A DNA stretch of 64,000 bases from the NCBI RefSeq assembly GCF_046630315.1, contig NZ_LQBD01000008.1, positions 1-64,000 on the forward strand, in the 5' to 3' direction. Position 1 is the first letter of the stretch. Each line of letters begins with the position of its first letter. Below are positions 58,182 to 64,000 of the stretch, in pieces. Under the pieces are notes generated by a model. It made no database searches and was not told the origin of the DNA. It saw only the letters and a program-made list of their open reading frames with translations. The DNA comes from Brucella anthropi_A. Lineage in GTDB: Bacteria > Pseudomonadota > Alphaproteobacteria > Rhizobiales > Rhizobiaceae. A program made the translations under genes and the position numbers.

Positions 58182-58676
58182 ATGCATATTCGCAACGAAA
58201 GACCGCAAGATGCCGCCGAAATCCGTCGGGTGACGGATGAGGCATTCCGCACCGTGGCTTATAGCAACCGGAAGGAAGGCGAAATCGTCGATGCGCTTCG
58301 CGCCGCACAGGCGCTCACCCTGTCGCTGGTGGCCGAGGAAGACGGGCGGATTCTGGGCCATGTCGCTTTCTCGCCCGTCCTGATCGGCGGCGAGGATAAG
58401 GGCTGGTACGGGCTTGGGCCCGTCTCGGTGCTGCCCGACCGGCAAGGCGAGGGGATCGGCGGCAGGCTGATCGGCGAGGGGCTTGCCATTCTGCGGCAGC
58501 AAGACGCCAAAGGCTGCGTCCTTCTCGGCGATCCCGGCTATTACGGGCGTTTCGGTTTCAAGGCCGATCAGCGGCTGAAACTGCCGGGCGTGCCGCCGCA
58601 ATATTTCCAGTGTCTGGCCTTCGGGCCGGACATGCCGGAAGGCGACGTCGCCTATCATTCCGCATTCGCCATATGA
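58182..58676 (+). CDS. GNAT-family protein, YjhQ-like probable antitoxin
   Basis: A 164-residue GNAT protein: AAEIRRVTDEAFRTVAYSNR, the acetyl-CoA loop SVLPDRQGEGIGGRLIGEGL, LLGDPGYYGRFGFKADQRL. It follows the YjhX-type gene by 11 bases, and its AAGGAG ribosome-binding site overlaps the yjhX stop codon, which decides the start at 58182 (GTG at 58167 also in frame). The context suggests the role of YjhQ as antitoxin; a metabolic acetyltransferase is the alternative. Confidence 0.82.
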   Translation: MHIRNERPQDAAEIRRVTDEAFRTVAYSNRKEGEIVDALRAAQALTLSLVAEEDGRILGHVAFSPVLIGGEDKGWYGLGPVSVLPDRQGEGIGGRLIGEGLAILRQQDAKGCVLLGDPGYYGRFGFKADQRLKLPGVPPQYFQCLAFGPDMPEGDVAYHSAFAI

Positions 58677-58679
58677 TTG

Positions 58680-58704
58680 AAGGGCCGGGAAACCGGCCCT
58701 TTTT
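58680..58704. terminator. Terminator between the GNAT gene and hemF
   Basis: AGGGCCGG (58681-58688), GAAA-type loop, CCGGCCCT (58693-58700) and T run; convergent with the hemF end. Confidence 0.85.
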
Positions 58705-58711
58705 CAATGTC

Positions 58712-59626
58712 TTACGGCCACTTCACCACGGGCGGCATGGAAGACAGGATGGAATTGACATTGCCGCCGGTCTTGAGGCCGAAGATCGTGCCGCGATCAT
58801 AAAGCAGGTTGAACTCGACATAACGGCCACGGCGGATCAGCTGTTCGGTGCGGTCCGCGTCGGTCCAGTCCTTGTTGAAGTTCTGGCGCACCAGATGCGG
58901 ATAGACGACGGAGAAGCCGCGTCCCACATCGCGCGTATAGGCAAAATCCGCGTCCCAGCCGCCTTTTTCGTCCGGCGAATGCAGCCAGTCATAGAAGATG
59001 CCGCCGGTGCCGCGCGGTTCATCGCGGTGCGGCAGGAAGAAATATTCGTCGCACCAGTCCTTCACGCGCTGGTAGTCGACGATATCCTTGTGCTTCTCGC
59101 AGATGAAGCGGAAAGCCTTGTGGAAGGCAAGCGTGTCCGGGTCGTCCTGCGTGCGGCGGCGGTCGAGCACCGGCGTCAGGTCTGCGCCGCCGCCGAACCA
59201 CTGGCGCGTGGTCACGACCATGCGCGTGTTCATGTGGACGGCAGGCACATTCGGGTTCTGCGGATGGGCAATCAGCGAAATGCCGCTCGCCCAATAGCGC
59301 GGGTCTTCCTCGGCGCCCGGTATCTGCTTGCGGAATTCCGGCGAAAACTCGCCATGGACCGTCGAGACATGCACGCCGACCTTTTCGAACACGCGGCCAT
59401 GCATGATCGACATGACGCCGCCACCGCCGCGCCCTTCATCCTTCTGCCAGGGCGTGCGGACGAAGCGGCCGGGTTCGCGATCCGAAAGCGGCCCCTGCAA
59501 TTCATCTTCCAGCTGTTCGAAACTTGCGCAGATGCGGTCGCGCAGTTCCTCGAACCAGCGCTGCGCCGTCTGCTTTTTCTCTTCAATGTCCGCAGGAATG
59601 ATCGCTGGAATTTCGTCGCGTTGCAT
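58712..59626 (-). CDS. hemF: Oxygen-dependent coproporphyrinogen III oxidase HemF
   Basis: A 304-residue HemF: oxidative decarboxylation of coproporphyrinogen III to protoporphyrinogen IX using O2, in heme synthesis. Signature segments are DEGRGGGGVMSIMHGRVFEK, MVVTTRQWFGGGADLTPVL, and GGIFYDWLHSPDEKGG, with EFNLLYDRGTIFGLKTGGNV near the C-terminus. The length is normal. It is monocistronic, with a terminator downstream. Confidence 0.97.
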   Translation of the reverse strand: MQRDEIPAIIPADIEEKKQTAQRWFEELRDRICASFEQLEDELQGPLSDREPGRFVRTPWQKDEGRGGGGVMSIMHGRVFEKVGVHVSTVHGEFSPEFRKQIPGAEEDPRYWASGISLIAHPQNPNVPAVHMNTRMVVTTRQWFGGGADLTPVLDRRRTQDDPDTLAFHKAFRFICEKHKDIVDYQRVKDWCDEYFFLPHRDEPRGTGGIFYDWLHSPDEKGGWDADFAYTRDVGRGFSVVYPHLVRQNFNKDWTDADRTEQLIRRGRYVEFNLLYDRGTIFGLKTGGNVNSILSSMPPVVKWP

Positions 59627-59828
59627 TGTCTGGTTCCTTCCGCCGCATCGCCCGGCAATATCGCGCAGCCAAGGTTAAATGGATGAACTATTATTGCCTG
59701 ACTTATCAAAGTCCGCGACCCGCGCAAAGCGCCAAGCGCGTGATCGCAAGCCTGTTATAGACCCTCTCCCCAGGAAAAAGACTCGTCTTTGTCACCGTGT
59801 TCCCCTATCTTTATCTACTCAGGGTCAG

Positions 59829-60026
59829 CACTACAGTTGCATTCTTCGTGATGCCGGGCTGCAAAGAGCAATTTGTCTGCGTTCCGGTGCTCACGTACTT
59901 TTCTCAGACGCATAGTCTTATCCGAAAAGTCTGCAACTTTTCGGGACCATGCTTGGAAGTACGCTTCGCTCCGGTACTCGCAAATCACTCTTTTCGCCAC
60001 GGCCTGACGAATTTGCAACTGTAGTG
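59829..60026. repeat. Long imperfect palindrome (about 198 bp) with a nested repeat
   Basis: Perfect 13-base ends CACTACAGTTGCA (59829-59841) and TGCAACTGTAGTG (60014-60026). The centre has the same TTCCGGTGCTCACGTA / GTACGC...CTCCGGTACTCG halves as 40614-40757. In this copy the halves are separated by a CTTATCCGAAAAGT / ACTTTTCGGGACCATGCT module of the other repeat family (about 59908-59952), as if one element had inserted into the other. The right end is 15 bases before the next gene. Confidence 0.8.
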
Positions 60027-60041
60027 TTAGGAGGCAAACGC

Positions 60042-60326
60042 ATGGCAGCAGCACCGCCCCGTCCACCGCTTGAAGGCTTGCGCAGGCAGCTTGAGAAAAG
60101 CCGCGCCCAGAAAAGCACCCGGCAGAACATGAAGCAAAGCCGTATGCCGCGCGACGGCTTCGTGCGCGAGACATTCACCCTGCCGCGGCTGGCGGCGCGC
60201 GAAAAGGCGCGCGAATGGTTCGAGACATTCCCGAAAGCCGCCTACTGGACCGAGATCGAAAGCTGGTGCGAGCGCCCCGATGACGTGATCGAATTCACCA
60301 TGCGGCGGCTGGCGACCGCGGATTGA
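60042..60326 (+). CDS. Small conserved-looking basic protein of unknown function
   Basis: A 94-residue protein, MAAAPPRPPLEGLRRQLEKS at the start, with a basic segment (KSTRQNMKQSRMPRDGF) and an aromatic, acidic C-terminal half (ARE-WFETFPKAAYWTEIESW). I do not recognise a family. The ATG at 60042 has AGGAGG 8 bases upstream, a better signal than most neighbours, which supports a real gene. It is preceded by the 198-base palindrome and followed by a strong terminator, so it forms its own transcription unit. Confidence 0.7.
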   Translation: MAAAPPRPPLEGLRRQLEKSRAQKSTRQNMKQSRMPRDGFVRETFTLPRLAAREKAREWFETFPKAAYWTEIESWCERPDDVIEFTMRRLATAD

Positions 60327-60385
60327 GCAGTGCTTTAATCGCGATGGCCAAGGCTTTGAAACGCGATTCACATTAGCAGGCAGAA

Positions 60386-60415
60386 AAGGCACCCCGCGGG
60401 GTGCCTTCGCTTTTT
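60386..60415. terminator. Perfect-palindrome terminator
   Basis: AAGGCACCCCG/CGGGGTGCCTT (60386-60407), an uninterrupted 22-base palindrome, then CGCTTTTT. It serves the 94-residue protein gene and possibly the convergent permease gene. Confidence 0.82.
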
Positions 60416-60437
60416 GAATCGTTATTCCATTACAGGC

Positions 60438-61475
60438 TTACCGCGCCGCCGTCTGCGGGGCCTTTTCCCACGCTTTCCAGTTCTGGATGATGCTGTCGGC
60501 ATAGGCCTTGCCGACGCGATAGGCGTTGGTCGTCGCAAGCGGGAAACCGCCGGAATTCGCAGCAAGCGATTGCGCCGCCGTCTGGTCCTTGCCCTGGCGG
60601 TCGAAGTTCGACGCGGTGCGCAGAACCGCGATGCGGTCGAAGTCGAGCTTGCCGGCCTCGGCCGCGCGCTTGAGCGCGGTCAGCGTGGCATTGTCCTCCA
60701 TCTGCGAGGTGCAATAGTCGGCCTTGCCGTCGGTCAGAAGCTTCACCCATTCGGTCATGGCCGCGCCGATTTTTGCGCCATGCCAATAGGTATCGCCCGA
60801 AGCAGTGTCGCAGATCGTGACCTTGGGCGCGCCGGTTGCGGCGTCTTCGGTATAGTGCTTGCGATAGTCCTTCGCTGCATCGCTATCCAGAAGCGCGACG
60901 CCTCTGGTTGTCGCCAGCGCATAATCGGCAAGCTTGCCGTTCAGCGCGAAGACTTCCGTGCCCGCGGCCCATTTCGGCTTTTCGCCGGGCTTTGCCGCGC
61001 CAAGGCCTAAAAAGTCTGCGGGCCAGCCTTCCGGCGCCTCGCGACTGTCGATGCGATGGTTCAGATTGGCATCGACGGCATATTTCGCCCAATGCGCCGA
61101 GCCGAGCGTGCCATGCTTGGGATCGACACCGGCAATGCCCGCGATCAGGAAATAGGTGTGGCGGAGGTCGAGCTTGTCGCTCAAGGCCATCGCGGAAACC
61201 GAGCTTGCGGCATTGGCGAAGCCCATGGCGGTCGTCATGTGGCAAAGGCCTTCGGCGGTGCAGTCGATCTGCGGATATTGCGGATTGAGGCCCGGCAGCT
61301 TGATCTTCTGCGTGAATTTTTCCCCTTCCAGCCATGGCTTGGCCTCCTCGCCGAACATGGTGATGACCATCACCTTGGGCGCGATGGGGGAGGCCTCTCT
61401 GGCAAGGGCCGGGGCATTTGCCAGCAGACAGGCGGCAGAGGCGGCGAGAGCGAGTGTGCGGACAGACAGGTTCAT
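60438..61475 (-). CDS. Purine nucleoside permease-like protein (NUP family)
   Basis: A 345-residue protein of the NUP family. The signal peptide (MNLSVRTLALAASAACLLAN ... APALA) is about 25 residues, so the mature protein is exported. SPIAPKVMVITMFGEEAKPW, GIAGVDPKHGTLGSAHWAKY, and SQMEDNATLTALKRAAEAGK are typical. The fold resembles nucleoside phosphorylases more than a membrane permease, so a periplasmic nucleoside-binding or -processing role is likely. The start is ATG at 61475, which gives the signal peptide. Confidence 0.88.
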   Translation of the reverse strand: MNLSVRTLALAASAACLLANAPALAREASPIAPKVMVITMFGEEAKPWLEGEKFTQKIKLPGLNPQYPQIDCTAEGLCHMTTAMGFANAASSVSAMALSDKLDLRHTYFLIAGIAGVDPKHGTLGSAHWAKYAVDANLNHRIDSREAPEGWPADFLGLGAAKPGEKPKWAAGTEVFALNGKLADYALATTRGVALLDSDAAKDYRKHYTEDAATGAPKVTICDTASGDTYWHGAKIGAAMTEWVKLLTDGKADYCTSQMEDNATLTALKRAAEAGKLDFDRIAVLRTASNFDRQGKDQTAAQSLAANSGGFPLATTNAYRVGKAYADSIIQNWKAWEKAPQTAAR

Positions 61476-61529
61476 GGATGAAGCGAGCCTTTCAGACCGG
61501 GCGGGGGACAAGGCGCTTCGCGAATCCGG

Positions 61530-61994
61530 TCACTTCGCGAGGCTTTTCCTTTGGCGCAGAGCTTCGCCCGCCGTCATCGCAACCGAAACCGCAAGATTGA
61601 GCGATCTGGCGCCGGGCACCATCGGGATCAGAAGCCGTGCATCGGCGCCGTCATGAATATGGTCCGGCACGCCTGCCGACTCGCGCCCGAAGAGCAGAAT
61701 GTCATTGTCCTGAAACCGGTAATCCGTATAGGGGATCGCCGCCTTGGTGGACGCCAGCACGATACGCCGCCCGGCTTGCAGGCGCCAGTCCTCGAAGCGG
61801 CGCCAGTCCGCATGGCGGGTGAGTGCCGCCTGCTCCAGATAATCCATCCCGGCGCGCTTCAGGGCGCGGTCGGACACATCGAATCCGGCGGGCTCGATCA
61901 GGTCGACCGCGAAGCCGAGGCAGGCGGCCATGCGCAGGATCGTTCCGGTATTGCCGGGAATGTCGGGCTGGTAAAGGGCGATGCGCAGTTCCAT
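61530..61994 (-). CDS. trmL: tRNA (cytidine/uridine-34-2'-O)-methyltransferase TrmL
   Basis: A 154-residue SPOUT methyltransferase with the TrmL signatures: RIALYQPDIPGNTGTILRMA, HLIEP-type loop (DLIEPAGFDVSDRALKRAGM), DNDILLFGRESAGVP, and MVPGARSLNLAVSVAM. It methylates the ribose of nucleotide 34 in tRNA-Leu isoacceptors. The length is standard. It is divergent from the ABC exporter gene. Confidence 0.95.
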   Translation of the reverse strand: MELRIALYQPDIPGNTGTILRMAACLGFAVDLIEPAGFDVSDRALKRAGMDYLEQAALTRHADWRRFEDWRLQAGRRIVLASTKAAIPYTDYRFQDNDILLFGRESAGVPDHIHDGADARLLIPMVPGARSLNLAVSVAMTAGEALRQRKSLAK

Positions 61995-62165
61995 ATGATG
62001 CGGGTAACGCGAAATCGCGATTGCCGCAAGCCCGCAAAGGCCGCAGCAGCCGGACCATCAACAGCTCCGGCAGTGTGATTTCCATGGAACATATCCATGG
62101 AAATATTCCCGTTTTGTTCTTCTTCCGTCTTGGCAATTCCCGCGGGAGCACCTAAAAGAAACGCC

Positions 62166-64000
62166 ATGTTCAGATGGTTTGAAAAACGACTCGACGCCTA
62201 TCCGGAAGAACCCCCGCGCGAACCGCCGCGCGGGCTGGTCGCCTTTTGCCTTTATTATACCCGCGGCGCCTGGCCGTGGATCATCGGCATGGCGATCTTC
62301 ACCACGCTCATCGCCGTGATCGAAGTGTCGCTTTTTGCCTTCATGGGCAATATTGTCGACTGGCTGTCGCATCAGTCGCGCGAGACGTTCCTCAGCAATG
62401 AAGGCTGGCGGCTGGCGCTGATCGCGGGCGTGGTTCTGGTCGGCCTGCCGGGGGTAGTGCTGATCCATTCGCTGCTCATCCACCAGACATTGCTCGGCAA
62501 TTATCCGATGCGCGTGCGCTGGCTGATGCATCGTTATCTGATCCGCCAGTCGATGGCCTTTTTCCAGGACGAGTTTGCCGGGCGCATCTCGACCAAGCTG
62601 ATGCAGACCGCCCTTGCCGTTCGTGAAACGGTGATGAAGCTTCTGGACGTGCTCAACTATGTCATCGTCTATTTCGCGGGCACGCTGTTCATCGCGGCAT
62701 CGGCGGATCTGGTGCTGATGATCCCGTTCGCCGTCTGGCTTGTCGTCTACATCCTGCTGCTGCGGTTCTTCATTCCGCGTCTGCGCGTGATTTCGGAAAA
62801 GCAGGCCGATGCGCGCTCCCTGATGACGGGGCGCATCGTCGACAGCTACACCAACATCGCGACGGTGAAGCTCTTCTCGCATTCCAGCCGCGAGGAATCC
62901 TATGTTCGCGAGAGCCTCGACGGCTTTCTCGGCACCGTGTACGGGCAGATGCGCCTGGTGACGCTGTTCCATTTCACCCTCTATCTGGCGAACTGCGTCC
63001 TGCTGTTTGCGGTGGGCGCAATCGGCATCCAGCTCTGGATGAACGAGGCGATTTCGGTCGGCGCCGTTGCCGTCGGCATCGGCCTCGTGCTGCGCCTCAA
63101 CGGCATGTCGCAATGGATCATGTGGGAAATGTCGGCCCTGTTTGAGAATATCGGCACGGTGGAAGACGGAATCACCACGATTGCGCGTTCGCATGCGGTC
63201 GTGGACGTGCCCGCCGCGCCCGCCTTGGCTGTGACGAGGGGCAAGCTTGATTTCGACAGGGTCGGCTTCCATTACGGCAGGGGCAAGGGGGTTATCGAAA
63301 ACCTCACGCTCACCATAAAGCCGGGCCAGAAAGTGGGCCTGGTCGGACGATCTGGCGCGGGCAAGTCCACGCTGGTCAATCTTTTGCTGCGCTTCTACGA
63401 TCTGGAGAAGGGCCACATCCTGATCGACGGGCAGGATATTTCCAGGGTCACGCAGGATTCGCTGCGCGCCAATATCGGCATGGTGACGCAGGACACCTCG
63501 CTCCTGCATCGCTCGGTGCGTGAAAACATCATGTATGGACGCCCGGACGCGACGGAAGAGATGCTCCAGCAGGCGATCCGCCTGGCGCAGGCCGACCAGT
63601 TCATTCCGCAGCTGACGGACCCGAAGGGACGGCAGGGGCTGGATGCCCATGTCGGCGAGCGCGGCGTCAAGCTTTCCGGCGGGCAGCGCCAGCGCATCGC
63701 CATTGCGCGCGTGATGCTGAAGGATGCGCCGATCCTCATTCTGGACGAGGCCACATCGGCGCTCGATTCGGAGGTGGAGGCGGCCATTCAGGATAGTCTC
63801 AACACGCTGATGGAAGGCAAGACCGTGATCGCCATCGCGCACCGCCTTTCCACCATCGCGGCGCTCGATCGGCTGGTGGTTATGGACAAGGGACGCATCG
63901 TGGAAGACGGCACGCATGAGGAACTTGTGGCGCTCGGCGGCATTTATGCAAGTCTATGGGCCCGCCAGTCCGGCGGCTTCCTCGGTTTCGATGACAGTTC
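62166..64000 (+). CDS. ABC transporter ATP-binding/permease (exporter), 3' end beyond window
   Basis: At least 611 residues, cut by the window end. The N-terminal membrane domain has about six spans (from WPWIIGMAIFTTLIAVIEV) with an EFAGRISTKLMQTALAVRE cytoplasmic loop. The ATPase domain has Walker A GRSGAGKSTL, Q-loop MVTQDTSLLHRSVREN, signature LSGGQRQRIAIARV, Walker B ILILDEATSALDS and the His switch AIAHRLSTIAALDR. This is a full-length single-chain half exporter of the MsbA/lipid-drug type. The substrate is unknown. It starts at ATG 62166 with a weak upstream GGGAG. Confidence 0.92.
   Translation, partial: MFRWFEKRLDAYPEEPPREPPRGLVAFCLYYTRGAWPWIIGMAIFTTLIAVIEVSLFAFMGNIVDWLSHQSRETFLSNEGWRLALIAGVVLVGLPGVVLIHSLLIHQTLLGNYPMRVRWLMHRYLIRQSMAFFQDEFAGRISTKLMQTALAVRETVMKLLDVLNYVIVYFAGTLFIAASADLVLMIPFAVWLVVYILLLRFFIPRLRVISEKQADARSLMTGRIVDSYTNIATVKLFSHSSREESYVRESLDGFLGTVYGQMRLVTLFHFTLYLANCVLLFAVGAIGIQLWMNEAISVGAVAVGIGLVLRLNGMSQWIMWEMSALFENIGTVEDGITTIARSHAVVDVPAAPALAVTRGKLDFDRVGFHYGRGKGVIENLTLTIKPGQKVGLVGRSGAGKSTLVNLLLRFYDLEKGHILIDGQDISRVTQDSLRANIGMVTQDTSLLHRSVRENIMYGRPDATEEMLQQAIRLAQADQFIPQLTDPKGRQGLDAHVGERGVKLSGGQRQRIAIARVMLKDAPILILDEATSALDSEVEAAIQDSLNTLMEGKTVIAIAHRLSTIAALDRLVVMDKGRIVEDGTHEELVALGGIYASLWARQSGGFLGFDDS

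Noticed and set aside
62058..63917. 619-codon minus-strand open frame opposite the ABC exporter
   Set aside because: Antisense shadow. The plus strand encodes all ABC transporter motifs through to the window edge.

Overview
The window reads as a chromosome segment of a Brucellaceae alphaproteobacterium (Brucella, including former Ochrobactrum). The evidence is a ctrA - single-domain receiver - chpT - eipA(DUF1134) - sciP cell-cycle block, a fused trpE(G) behind a Trp-Trp-Trp leader peptide, a choXWV choline transporter, DUF2333, DUF1285 and Rsm22-family genes, and palindromic intergenic elements that resemble the RIME repeats of Rhizobiales. The species cannot be settled from the sequence alone.

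Region 1 (1-8430) is an integrated genomic island. It opens with the truncated end of an IS3-family element. Next comes a four-gene module: a C5-cytosine DNA methyltransferase (+), a receiver protein and a double-GHKL ATPase/histidine-kinase-like protein (both -, overlapping by ATGA), and a Vsr mismatch endonuclease (+). Two divergent Arc/ribbon-helix-helix regulators follow, sharing an operator-like inverted repeat. The island ends with a large serine recombinase whose last codons run into the 3' end of a tRNA-Met gene. The receiver protein has an all-helical C-terminal half with an RNxxxH motif like that of HEPN ribonucleases. I therefore read the module as a candidate defence or conflict system combining DNA modification, a two-component-like sensor and a possible RNase effector. 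This is the most novel item in the window.

Region 2 (8430-22200) is core chromosome. It holds a sugar oxidoreductase/aminotransferase pair, a VOC protein, an AbrB-family permease, and the cell-cycle hub fliJ-like / ctrA / receiver / chpT / eipA / coiled-coil membrane protein / GNAT / sciP. The ctrA upstream region carries a dense cluster of GANTC (CcrM) sites, and sciP has a near-consensus CtrA box. mnmA, a SpoU-type RNA methyltransferase, an ArsR regulator and a HugZ-like protein follow.

Region 3 (22200-36460) holds dppABCDF, choXWV, DUF2333, an Rsm22-like methyltransferase, an MFS/MarR pair and an Lrp/AsnC regulator.

Region 4 (36460-47100) holds trpL-trpE(G) and leuL-leuA, both with ribosome-dependent attenuators, a CDF metal transporter, a phosphoesterase, a Nudix hydrolase, ompW with a perfect FNR-type box, a glutathionyl-hydroquinone reductase-like GST and a GNAT protein.

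Region 5 (47100-64000) holds a MoxR / DUF58 / DUF4159 / membrane-protein operon, a DUF1285 / CoA pyrophosphatase / CCA-adding enzyme operon, an LpxO-like hydroxylase, a TopAI(YjhX)/YjhQ-like toxin-antitoxin pair, hemF, a purine nucleoside permease-like protein, trmL, and the start of an ABC exporter cut by the window end. Intergenic DNA throughout is littered with palindromic repeats, one of them nested inside another.
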